Below, one piece after another: positions 8,302 to 15,331 of a stretch of DNA of 36,503 bases. Position 1 is the stretch's first letter; each line of letters opens with the position of its first letter. The stretch is from assembly GCA_030605085.1 (NCBI GenBank), contig JAUWBH010000041.1, forward strand, positions 1 to 36,503. The letters run 5' to 3'. A program made the translations under genes and the position numbers. A model generated the notes under the pieces. The model made no database searches. It was given only the letters and a program-made list of their open reading frames with translations, and was not told the origin of the DNA. The stretch comes from Promethearchaeota archaeon. GTDB lineage: Archaea; Asgardarchaeota; Lokiarchaeia; Sigynarchaeales; SOKP01.

Positions 8302-8553
8302 ATGAATAAACAAGCAATGTATTTAATCCTAGGTATTATATTTATTGTAATTGGAACAATTTCAATAATAATTAGCTTACCTTTCTTTATGAATTTTGCT
8401 AGGCTGTATCCTGATATCGAGGAGAAAGCGGAATATGCTGAAGAGATTTATGGCTATTTGATTTCGGGTATAGTATGTCTAATCGTTGGAATTATAATTT
8501 TTATTGTTGGAACCATCTTACTTTACAAAAATTATCTATCGAAAAAAGAATAA
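8302..8553 (+). CDS. Small membrane protein with two transmembrane segments
   Basis: 83 residues. Two hydrophobic helices are evident: residues about 6-31 (YLILGIIFIVIGTISIII) and about 51-74 (LISGIVCLIVGIIIFIVG). Between them is an acidic loop (YPDIEEKAEYAEEIYG), and the C-terminus is basic (KNYLSKKE). I see no conserved motif. It lies alone between two oppositely oriented Fe-S operons, with an AT-rich region upstream that could hold a promoter. Real as a small integral membrane protein; role unknown. Confidence 0.75.
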   Translation: MNKQAMYLILGIIFIVIGTISIIISLPFFMNFARLYPDIEEKAEYAEEIYGYLISGIVCLIVGIIIFIVGTILLYKNYLSKKE

Positions 8554-8630
8554 GTGAATTTTACTAGAAAAAATTAATACCATCCTTTTTTTATTTGATT
8601 TTTTATTTTTACCTTTTTTCTTAGAACCAC

Positions 8631-9632
8631 TCATAGGAGTAATTCAAAGATATCTTTCGCTTTTGGTTGGATCTTACATTTTTTACTCCACATTTTAAGA
8701 ATCCACCAACAACTTACGCAGTAAGTAGTAGCAAAATTAATACCATCCTTATCAAAGTCTTGCATTCTCTTCCTTGCTACAGCATCAATAATATCTGTTC
8801 TATGCTGGTAACCCAGTCCTCCGCCACAGCACCAATGTGGAACATCTGAAACCTCATAACCACTTTCTTTTAAAATCTTATCAATAAATTCAGAAACATC
8901 ATCTCTTCCTCGATTGATTAATTGACATAGATGTTGTACTGCCACGCTACCTGACTTCTCAGAGGCTGAGGGTTTGAGATAACCAGCCACAAACTCAAAC
9001 TTAGTATCTGAGTCCATCTCTGGTTTGAGATATTCATTAAAAAGAAAATAACATGCAGGACAGAGACAGATGACTTTCTTAAACTTTTTAAATATTTCAA
9101 TGTTCTCTTTTTTACATATTTCAAATTCTTCCATTGAACCAGACGCAAACCATGGCCACCCACAACAAATTTCTGTGTCTAAAATTGTGAAATCAATACC
9201 CTGGTTTAAGAGATATTGTAAAGAATGTTCTGTATAACGGGGAATTCTGATTGTTGAAAGACAGCCCATAAAGTAGAGCGTATCTGATTCTTTAGGAATT
9301 CCTTCGGGTCTTTTTATCCTCATTTTATTTAAAGGATAAGGTGTTCGATATTTCGTGAAGCATTCGCGCATCTCTTCCAAACCTTCAATAGTAAATCCTT
9401 GAGAAAGAAATTTTTCTTTTAACTTAATACGTTCCATTTCAGTTTCGCAGAGTCCGCAATGGACACAATTATATATTTTTAAGTAATCGTCTTGAGTAAA
9501 TTTGATTTTCTCAAGGTTCCTTACCATATCTCTAACCTCATCGTCGCTATAAAAATGCTTAGGATCAACCTCTTCCGTTGGATATTTTTTTCTATCCTTA
9601 GGATATTTTAAATAATTTCCCACAAAAATCAC
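8631..9632 (-). CDS. HdrD/GlpC-like iron-sulfur protein with two CCG domains
   Basis: 333 residues. The N-terminal ferredoxin-like motif C56-VHC-GLC (C56, C59, C62) lacks the usual immediately following CP, so cluster binding there is altered. Two CCG (cysteine-rich) domains follow: the first with MGCLS, EICCGWP and CLCPAC, the second with HLC, WCCGGGLG and YCVSC. In HdrB/HdrD, GlpC and LldE such domains bind special Fe-S clusters that handle disulfide or quinone chemistry. No HdrA or membrane partner is nearby; the closest redox genes are the ferredoxin operon at 6.2-8.1 kb on the same strand. Likely an electron-transfer subunit with an unknown partner. Confidence 0.87.
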   Translation of the reverse strand: MIFVGNYLKYPKDRKKYPTEEVDPKHFYSDDEVRDMVRNLEKIKFTQDDYLKIYNCVHCGLCETEMERIKLKEKFLSQGFTIEGLEEMRECFTKYRTPYPLNKMRIKRPEGIPKESDTLYFMGCLSTIRIPRYTEHSLQYLLNQGIDFTILDTEICCGWPWFASGSMEEFEICKKENIEIFKKFKKVICLCPACYFLFNEYLKPEMDSDTKFEFVAGYLKPSASEKSGSVAVQHLCQLINRGRDDVSEFIDKILKESGYEVSDVPHWCCGGGLGYQHRTDIIDAVARKRMQDFDKDGINFATTYCVSCWWILKMWSKKCKIQPKAKDIFELLL

Positions 9633-9729
9633 CTAAAAGAAAAATTGAAGTTGCTAATTAAATATTTGTTTTCTTTTATATAAATACATTGAATTAAACC
9701 ATAAAAAAAGAAAATAGAAAAAAGGTAGC

Positions 9730-9885
9730 TTAATCTTTTTTGGTTTTTACCTTAGTTCTTTGAACTCCAACTTCTTTAGAGCTCGGCAATGCCGTACCGC
9801 ATTGATCTTTTTTAGCTTCGTTCTCTTTAAAGGCTTTATCAAGTTCTTCCTCTAATTCATCATCTGATATTTCTTTACCGGTCAT
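9730..9885 (-). CDS. Small charged protein, 51 aa
   Basis: ATG at 9885 opens a 51-codon frame: an acidic helical first half (ISDDELEEELDKAF), a single Cys in DQCGTALPSS, and a basic tail ending KTKKD. No homologous family comes to mind. The charge layout and the clean frame in an otherwise AT-rich gap suggest a genuine small protein, perhaps a binding partner or regulator. Confidence is limited by its length. Confidence 0.45.
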   Translation of the reverse strand: MTGKEISDDELEEELDKAFKENEAKKDQCGTALPSSKEVGVQRTKVKTKKD

Positions 9886-9999
9886 ATGCTAAGAATGAAC
9901 ATCGTTATATTTAAAATTTTTATTTATAAAAAATTAAAGGTCAAATTATAATATCTTTAAAATTAATAAAGAAAAAACACTATACAGAGTTTATAATTT

Positions 10000-10368
10000 T
10001 TACATATTTTCGTTTATATATTCCAGCACAGCTTTTTCTTTCTCAACAGGGCGTCTTTCTGGTACAATCACGTAGTCTTTTCCACTTTCGTAAAAATCCG
10101 GACGCAAAAACGCGTTACAATAGCACGCCCCGTATTTTTTTACATCAGCAGGAGCGTAGTCGCACGGACAAATTATATCTCGATCAATCTCTCTTTTACC
10201 GCTCGCTAACCGACACGGGCAATTTTGATAACCGTAAGTTTTTTTGTTATGAACTAATCCCTCGATTAAATCGTCTAAAGTCTGCTCGTCCTTATTTAAA
10301 ATCCAATTATTTTTTTCGCAAACTTTATTACAATATTCTAACATTCCTTCTTTCGTTTCCATGTCCAT
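10000..10368 (-). CDS. Ferredoxin-thioredoxin reductase, catalytic subunit
   Basis: 122 residues with the three diagnostic motifs of the FTR catalytic chain: CPC at 50-52, CPC at 67-69 and CYC at 82-84. In the family these cysteines bind one [4Fe-4S] cluster and form the adjacent redox-active disulfide, letting ferredoxin electrons reduce thioredoxin-like proteins. The last motif is CYC rather than the plant/cyanobacterial CHC, and spacing is x14 and x12 rather than x16 and x8. No variable subunit is present, as in other non-photosynthetic versions. It follows a glutaredoxin-like gene by one base, with GGAGGAGAT at the end of that gene as its ribosome-binding site, so that protein is the likely substrate. 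Confidence 0.92.
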   Translation of the reverse strand: MDMETKEGMLEYCNKVCEKNNWILNKDEQTLDDLIEGLVHNKKTYGYQNCPCRLASGKREIDRDIICPCDYAPADVKKYGACYCNAFLRPDFYESGKDYVIVPERRPVEKEKAVLEYINENM

Positions 10369-10369
10369 T

Positions 10370-10687
10370 TTAATCTCCTCCAGACATCATTACTTCTTCG
10401 TATTTTTTAGGGTCGTACCCTACAATAGCTTTGCCATCACATACAAGAAAGGGATAGCTTACTCTTTTCTTATACATATCCCTCAAATGTTCTAGTATTT
10501 GAGCTTTCTGACTGTATTGAATCTTATCCATATCTATATACCTATATTGAATATTCTTATCCTTTAAAAGTCTCTTACATTTATTACACCACATACATGT
10601 ACTTAAAGTAAAAATTTGAACGTCCATTTTATTATTTTCTCCCTCAACTTCTATTGAAAGAGAGTCAATCAATTCTTTATCTGTCAT
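10370..10687 (-). CDS. Glutaredoxin-like protein (CMWC active site)
   Basis: 105 residues. The thioredoxin-fold core starts at about residue 22 (VQIFTLSTCMWCNKCKRLL) with active-site C-M-W-C, then YPFLVCDGKAIVGYDP containing the cis-Pro region. A 20-residue acidic leader precedes the core; an internal ATG at 10627, with GAGGGAG upstream, would give a more usual 85-residue glutaredoxin, so the start is uncertain. It is translated together with the FTR catalytic chain and is its probable electron acceptor, making a ferredoxin-driven thiol-reduction pair. Confidence 0.88.
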   Translation of the reverse strand: MTDKELIDSLSIEVEGENNKMDVQIFTLSTCMWCNKCKRLLKDKNIQYRYIDMDKIQYSQKAQILEHLRDMYKKRVSYPFLVCDGKAIVGYDPKKYEEVMMSGGD

Positions 10688-10737
10688 TTTTCGTTACTTT
10701 TTTTCAATTATAATTTCTTAATTCTGGTAAAAATATA

Positions 10738-11199
10738 TTATTTATCATCTTCTAAATTTTTAAGATTCTCCTTCCAGTCTGGATCGATACATTCGAATGC
10801 CTCTTCTGTTAATTTTTTAATATCGCTGTGACACGAATCAAGTAAAATACCTAAGTGTTTCAATGCTCTTTTATCTCCAATTTTCATTAGACTTTCAATA
10901 ATTACGAATAATCTGTTTTTATTCTGCTCCTCCTCTGGAAGGTCTAATTCCTTTATGAGAAATTCAACGATTAGCATAGTCGCCCTGGCGTCTTTAATGT
11001 TTCCCATAGCCTCAATAATTCGGTTAATAACTACCAGATCTTTTTCAGATTTGAGTGCTCTTGCCATAAGATTAATCGCTCTCCCATCTTTTAGTTTTCC
11101 AAGATTTTTTGCCGCCACCGCTCGTTCCTCCCACTTTTCAGCGTGGAACAAATTTTTCATAGCACTGTTGAATTCTTCGTTCTGAGTTTTATAATCCAT
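10738..11199 (-). CDS. HEAT-repeat protein
   Basis: 153 residues. At least three HEAT/PBS-lyase-like helical repeats are visible (WEERAVAAKNLGKLKDGRA, then VVINRIIEAMGNIKDARA, then FVIIESLMKIGDKRA), each with the usual G-[KND]-x-[KR]-[DA]-RA turn. Such small solenoids act as protein-binding scaffolds. It starts at ATG 11199 and ends 50 bases before the glutaredoxin-like gene, same strand, so it may be co-transcribed with the thiol-reduction pair. No enzymatic motif. Confidence 0.85.
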   Translation of the reverse strand: MDYKTQNEEFNSAMKNLFHAEKWEERAVAAKNLGKLKDGRAINLMARALKSEKDLVVINRIIEAMGNIKDARATMLIVEFLIKELDLPEEEQNKNRLFVIIESLMKIGDKRALKHLGILLDSCHSDIKKLTEEAFECIDPDWKENLKNLEDDK

Positions 11200-11336
11200 A
11201 CTATTCCTAGAAAGAGAATCTGAGAATTATAATTTACCGATTATAATTTATTTATTTTCTTCGTAAGATATAAAAAATTTAAAAGAGATTTGAAATAGGA
11301 TTTAATTTTTAAAAAGAAGGTCTTTAAGGAGGGAAA

Positions 11337-11420
11337 ATGCTATGTTTCAATATTATTTCATTATGGATAATTTATAATTTTAATATACATTTTTATGTTT
11401 TTAGATTTACTAATTTGTAA
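11337..11420 (+). CDS. Micro-ORF with strong ribosome-binding site (27 aa)
   Basis: AAGGAGGG at 11327-11333 precedes an ATG at 11337 by a few bases, one of the best Shine-Dalgarno matches in the window. The frame encodes a 27-residue hydrophobic, aromatic peptide (MLCFNIISLWIIYNF and onward) ending at 11418-11420. A TATA-like GATATAAAAA lies near 11266-11276. It could be a small membrane peptide, or the 5' stub of a lost gene, since a decayed fragment lies directly behind it on the other strand. Confidence 0.3.
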   Translation: MLCFNIISLWIIYNFNIHFYVFRFTNL

Positions 11421-11430
11421 ATATCTTTCG

Positions 11431-11544
11431 CTATTGCGATGTGTTTCCAGCAAGTCTAATTTTTCTCTTTTTAGGGAATATATACGAAGCAACATCACTA
11501 ATAGCTGGTGATACAAAGTCCGATTCGGCATATAATATAAGACT
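11431..11544 (-). pseudogene. Decayed C-terminal tail of a membrane-anchored surface protein
   Basis: A 37-codon open stretch, bounded upstream by a stop at 11545-11547, ends VASYIFPKKRKIRL plus six residues. The gene at 31054-31359 ends with VASYIFLKKRKIRL, and the DNA matches too (TAATTTTTCTCTTTTT and ATATACGAAGCAACA in both). There is no start codon or N-terminal domain, and the Leu-to-Pro change falls at the membrane-to-tail junction. I read it as a remnant of the same family of surface proteins. Confidence 0.7.
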
Positions 11545-11722
11545 TTATAGCTAAAAACCGAAAAGCCAACTTCTAAATTAGCATAATTTTATTAATTAGA
11601 AGATTTAGATCAAAAATAAATTAGTTTATCACTATTTTATCATTATTCTTATTATCTCTTGATCTAAATTTTATTACAAATTAATCTTTTATTTATTATA
11701 GAAAAAAAAAGTTGAGAAATTA

Positions 11723-12694
11723 ATGTTTGTAAATAAACTCACCATTAATGAATTCAGAGGCGTAAAGAGTTGCAAAAGCCAATTAGAATTCTCAAATTTT
11801 ACAGTATTAATTGGAAGGAATAATTCAGGCAAGTCTACTGTATTAGAGGCGTTATCATTATTACCAAGTCCAACATTATATAATTTTATAACTAAGAAAA
11901 AAAAAATAGATTATCTTAAAGAACTTCATCATTATAATGCGCTTAAATATCTCTATGCGGGTAATTCAGAATTACATTATTATCTTAATGACCACAGAGA
12001 GATTAGATTTGAAATAATTGAGCGAAATGATGAAATTGACCATTCAATTAATAATAAATACTACTCTGAGGGTGATTATTTGAACCAATTCTCCCATAAT
12101 GAAGAAGTAGATCGTAAACAATTATCACAATTAGTTTTATTTATTCCCTATACTACATCCATTCTCGAGGATATAGAAAAGAGAATGAGAAATCTTAAAT
12201 ATTTGATAACCAAGAATGGAATCCATATTAGCCTTGCTAAATTCCTTAATGAATGTGTAAATGATAAATATAGTGAAATCGTCTTTTTAGAACCAATTAG
12301 CTTAAGAAAAATTTATGAAAATAATAAAGTTTACTTACAATTGAGAGATCTTGGTTCAGGTGCAGAAAAGGTAGTAAAAATTATGGCACTATTGGAGGTA
12401 TTATCCCCAAAATTGGTTTTAATTGATGATTTTGAAACAGGGCTCCATCCTACTCTAATAAGGTTATTTCTAAAATGGCTAAAGGAAAAAAAGTGGCAAA
12501 AAATAATCTCAACACATAGTATTGATGTTTTGTATCATTTAGCAGAGATCAATCCAAATGATACCACTATTATACAATTAAATAAATCTAATGAGGATAT
12601 TTTAAGTCATAATGTGTTAACTTTAGAGCAGATCGAAGATATATTGGATGCAAATAACGATCCTCGCCTATTAGTAGATATTTTAAAAATATAA
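11723..12694 (+). CDS. OLD/RecF-like AAA ATPase of a two-gene system
   Basis: 323 residues of the ABC-type AAA_15/AAA_21 family. Walker A is GRNNSGKS at 31-38 after the typical IxxFRGV start. An LGSG signature precedes the helix that leads to Walker B (LVLIDDFETGLHP), and the switch histidine is in ISTHSIDVL. There is no long coiled coil as in SMC/Rad50 and no fused nuclease domain. The next gene, 17 bases downstream, encodes a TOPRIM-like protein. An ATPase plus a separate TOPRIM nuclease is the layout of split OLD systems such as PARIS (AriA/AriB), where the ATPase senses a trigger and releases the nuclease. A defence role is inferred from this architecture; a DNA-repair role is possible. 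Confidence 0.85.
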   Translation: MFVNKLTINEFRGVKSCKSQLEFSNFTVLIGRNNSGKSTVLEALSLLPSPTLYNFITKKKKIDYLKELHHYNALKYLYAGNSELHYYLNDHREIRFEIIERNDEIDHSINNKYYSEGDYLNQFSHNEEVDRKQLSQLVLFIPYTTSILEDIEKRMRNLKYLITKNGIHISLAKFLNECVNDKYSEIVFLEPISLRKIYENNKVYLQLRDLGSGAEKVVKIMALLEVLSPKLVLIDDFETGLHPTLIRLFLKWLKEKKWQKIISTHSIDVLYHLAEINPNDTTIIQLNKSNEDILSHNVLTLEQIEDILDANNDPRLLVDILKI

Positions 12695-12711
12695 AAAATC
12701 AATTAATTAAA

Positions 12712-13359
12712 ATGAGATTAGTCGAGGATCTCGGTAATAATAATGCTCATTTTTTAATTATTACTGGAGATGGACGGACTGAACTAAAAGTTTTAAGAGC
12801 TTTATCTGAAAAATTTAATGGCAAGGACTTAATTCTTTTTTTTCCATTTCCACCTCGCTCAAAGAAAACGGGTTTAAGCGCACTTAATGCTTTAAAAACA
12901 TATTTTAATATTGGAATCACCCATTTCATCTTTGTTGTAGACGGAGATACTTTTGAAAAGGAACCTGCTGATGTTAAAATTCAAGAACATTTAAAATCAA
13001 TTGGAATAGAAATTGTAAATATCAGTCTAGTCCAAGGCGCTTTTTTGATAAATTGTAAATCTGGTAATAAAAGTATTGTTCTATACTGTGTTATTTTTGG
13101 TCCAAAAACTTTTATCGAGGAAGAACTAGTAAAACTAATCGAACTTAAATTGGATAAAAAAATTGATCTCTCCGGAAAAAGGGATATTGATTGGAAAATA
13201 AGAGTTAAAAGAATAATAATAAAAACTTTACGATATAATAAAATTAGGCTCGAGGAGTTAATAAAAAATACTGGAAAAGACAAACTTGAGATAGCATTTC
13301 CTAATATATGTGCTGTACTAAAAAAAATAGAAGATGATTTTATAAGAAATAATCCCTAA
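12712..13359 (+). CDS. TOPRIM-like nuclease partner of the OLD-like ATPase
   Basis: 215 residues. The N-terminal half carries a TOPRIM-like pattern: a strand then ITGDGRTE with acidic E24, and a second strand ending FVVDGDTF with D77-x-D79. In TOPRIM enzymes these three acidic residues bind metal for nucleic-acid cleavage. The C-terminal half is Lys/Ile-rich and helical, with no recognised domain. It follows the ATPase by 17 bases and is followed by a palindromic terminator, so the two form one operon. Nuclease activity is inferred from motifs. It is short compared with DUF4435 AriB proteins, so it may represent a distinct subtype. Confidence 0.75.
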   Translation: MRLVEDLGNNNAHFLIITGDGRTELKVLRALSEKFNGKDLILFFPFPPRSKKTGLSALNALKTYFNIGITHFIFVVDGDTFEKEPADVKIQEHLKSIGIEIVNISLVQGAFLINCKSGNKSIVLYCVIFGPKTFIEEELVKLIELKLDKKIDLSGKRDIDWKIRVKRIIIKTLRYNKIRLEELIKNTGKDKLEIAFPNICAVLKKIEDDFIRNNP

Positions 13360-13394
13360 ATAATTGAATACTTAAAATTTTGTTTATAATTTAG

Positions 13395-13415
13395 GAGATA
13401 AAAACTTTTTATCTC
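13395..13415 (+). terminator. Palindromic hairpin after the ATPase/TOPRIM operon
   Basis: GAGATAAAAA and TTTTTATCTC form a perfect 10-base inverted repeat around a single C, 35 bases after the TOPRIM-like gene. Placement between convergent genes fits transcription termination or end protection. The hairpin loop would be very tight. Confidence 0.5.
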
Positions 13416-13468
13416 ATCAGTCCATTCTAAAAATATTTGTATACCTAACAAACTCAGTCTTTTTACTG

Positions 13469-13720
13469 TTATGGAAACGAAGATTTTTTTACCGATTCAA
13501 TGTGCTCTTTTGTAATTTTACTATAAAATGCTTTATCGTCTTTAATACCCATCCAATTACAAAAATCCGTAATAACATAGTTTATTACTGCTAATAAAGA
13601 TTCTCTAAAAAAGCTTTGCCTTCTATTTTTGAGATTAAATCTTTTAATTTGGTTTAATTTATAAATTAGAATATAAAGATTTTTTACTATTTTATTGTTT
13701 ATTTTATATATGAGTGACAT
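13469..13720 (-). CDS. Doubtful 83-aa ORF
   Basis: The frame begins inside the start of the thioredoxin-like gene on the other strand (11-base overlap), and that gene's TATA-like element (ATTAGAATATAAAG near 13667) lies within it. The N-terminal 30 residues are low-complexity Lys/Asn/Ile, while the last 45 (RESLLAVINYVITDF, then NWMGIKDDKAFYSK) look protein-like. It may be a C-terminal gene fragment rather than an expressed gene. No family recognised. Confidence 0.3.
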   Translation of the reverse strand: MSLIYKINNKIVKNLYILIYKLNQIKRFNLKNRRQSFFRESLLAVINYVITDFCNWMGIKDDKAFYSKITKEHIESVKKSSFP

Positions 13721-14024
13721 TCAATTACCTCTGATTATCACTAAGTCAGATTGTCATCGTTGTATCGAACTTAAGGAATGGATGAAGGAAAATGATTTTC
13801 TTTACGTTGAGAAAGATGTAGATGACGAGGAATTTGTTCAACAATTGCTGAACGACAAGAATTTTGTTGGGATGTTCTGCGATGCAGAAGGTTGTATCGT
13901 TAATACACCAGTCGTAATGTATAAAGGAAAATATATTTTCAACAAATTATGGGGTGTCTCTGGACTAAGAAAGAAAGAAGCCCAGAAACTGTTTAAGGAC
14001 TTATTTAAGTTAAAGAAAAAGTAA
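13710..14024 (+). CDS. Thioredoxin/glutaredoxin-like protein (CHRC)
   Basis: 104 residues from ATG 13710 (MSDIQLPLIITKSDC); the upstream TTG at 13695 is less likely. The active-site motif is C-H-R-C after the first beta strand, followed by a helix (ELKEWMKEN), YVEKDVDDEEF, and NTPVVMYKGKYI with the cis-Pro of the thioredoxin fold. A second Cys pair occurs in MFCDAEGC. Such small proteins reduce disulfides or relay electrons, here perhaps from the FTR at 10 kb. A T-run follows the stop codon. Confidence 0.8.
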   Translation: MSDIQLPLIITKSDCHRCIELKEWMKENDFLYVEKDVDDEEFVQQLLNDKNFVGMFCDAEGCIVNTPVVMYKGKYIFNKLWGVSGLRKKEAQKLFKDLFKLKKK

Positions 14025-14038
14025 TTTTTTTTTATTTT
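14025..14038 (+). terminator. T-run terminator after the thioredoxin-like gene
   Basis: A run of nine T, one A and four more T begins at the stop codon region. Oligo-T alone can end transcription in archaea; there is no clear hairpin. Confidence 0.35.
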
Positions 14039-14145
14039 ACTTATTTCAAAAATTAATAAACCTCTTTACTTATTATTTTCTCAATATCCACATTTAATAT
14101 TTTGATCTTTTTAAGATAAAATAAATCATTTTTTATTTTAATTTT

Positions 14146-14448
14146 TCATGTCAATTTACGCCATTTGAAAATAACTGTACCCCCATCGGTATATGGCTTT
14201 CCAGGATCAACACATTGCATATAAGCGTGATCGCTATCTTTTTCTGTGGTAAGACCAAGTCTAACTGGGCACCAATTATACTCAAGTATTGTGGAATAAT
14301 GAAGAAGTGTTGATAACGCATGCGTACATAATGCATCTGTTTTGCTTAGGACAATTTCTGGGTCATCAATTACGATTTTATCGCCTTTTTTAAAAACTGG
14401 ACAAAAACCTTTCACCTTATGAACAGTAATTTCTAAAACAGTGATCAC
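14146..14448 (-). CDS. TIGR04076 family protein
   Basis: 100 residues. The pattern fits the TIGR04076 family: a first strand VLEITVHKVKG, CPVFKKGDKIVID, then CTHALSTLLHYS, NWCPVRLGL, YMQCVDPG and a final strand TVIFKWRK. Four conserved Cys suggest metal or cluster binding, but the biochemical role of the family is not known. It is common in anaerobes. It lies upstream of nothing obvious on its strand and 139 bases from the flavoprotein gene, same strand, so co-transcription with that gene is possible. Confidence 0.8.
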   Translation of the reverse strand: MITVLEITVHKVKGFCPVFKKGDKIVIDDPEIVLSKTDALCTHALSTLLHYSTILEYNWCPVRLGLTTEKDSDHAYMQCVDPGKPYTDGGTVIFKWRKLT

Positions 14449-14587
14449 CTCAATATATATTTATTTTCCCTCTTATTCTTTTTTAGATGTAAATAAATTA
14501 TCTATTAAATCTTTAATTATAACTTAAGTTTTGTGTATTTTTATAAGAAATAATTAAGAACTTAATTTTACTAATTTAAAATAAATT

Positions 14588-15193
14588 TTAAAAAAATTCC
14601 TTAAATTCAGCCAATCTTTTTATGACTTTCCTAATTGTTCTTAAGCCCTCTTCGTCTTGCTCAACGCCTTTTTTACCTAAATCACGCGTCCACAAACTCG
14701 CACCTAAATTCGCTCCAAAAGCACCACCTGAGACAGAAATTATATGGTTTTGTTGGAAAAAATCCAGTATAGATCTTAATGCAATTTCTTGACCACCGCA
14801 TCGATCTCCTCCAACTGCCAACGCCATACCAACTTTATTTTTGAAAACTGAAGGATTTTTTGCCACTAACGCACGAAACCTGTCTATAACAGTCTTTAAT
14901 TGTCCTGACAAATTTCCTTGAAATACAGGAGTGCCAAAAAGCAAAAATTTCGCTTGCTCCACTCTTGGATAAAACTTTTGTAAATCGTCTTTATGAACAC
15001 ATCCTTTCTTTTCCCTTATACAATAATCGCAGTGAATACAAAACTTAATATCTTTACCTCTAACAGTCCAAAATTCCGTCTCAAAATTAGATTTCTCAGA
15101 AGCGTAATTCAATGCGTATCGAACAGCATATTCCGTTCCTTGATTCCTTGGGCTTCCACATACGCCTAAAATAAGATTTTTGTTTTCATTCAT
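14588..15193 (-). CDS. Iron-sulfur flavoprotein (NADPH-dependent FMN reductase family)
   Basis: 201 residues. The flavodoxin-like FMN site starts with GVCGSPRNQGTEYA at residues 10-23. The compact motif C52-x2-C55-x2-C58-x6-C65 is the [4Fe-4S] site of the iron-sulfur flavoproteins (ISF) of methanogens and other anaerobes. FGTPVFQGNLSGQLK and GGDRCGGQE complete the FMN pocket. ISF takes electrons from ferredoxin and can pass them to O2, peroxide or other acceptors. It is divergent from the CODH-like gene across a 138-base shared region, which suggests a linked redox-stress function. Confidence 0.92.
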   Translation of the reverse strand: MNENKNLILGVCGSPRNQGTEYAVRYALNYASEKSNFETEFWTVRGKDIKFCIHCDYCIREKKGCVHKDDLQKFYPRVEQAKFLLFGTPVFQGNLSGQLKTVIDRFRALVAKNPSVFKNKVGMALAVGGDRCGGQEIALRSILDFFQQNHIISVSGGAFGANLGASLWTRDLGKKGVEQDEEGLRTIRKVIKRLAEFKEFF

Positions 15194-15331
15194 AGTAATT
15201 CAAATAAAATTGTGCTTTTTTTAATAAAAAATATTCGAAAGAAATAAATAAGAAATAATAAAAAAATAGATAATTGAATATGTTCAAAAATTTTAATTAA
15301 ATTAAAAAAAATTGGTAAAGGTGATTGTTGA

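Noticed and set aside
12981..13283. 100-aa minus-strand ORF inside the TOPRIM-like gene
   Set aside because: Antisense shadow; the plus-strand frame has recognisable motifs and operon context.
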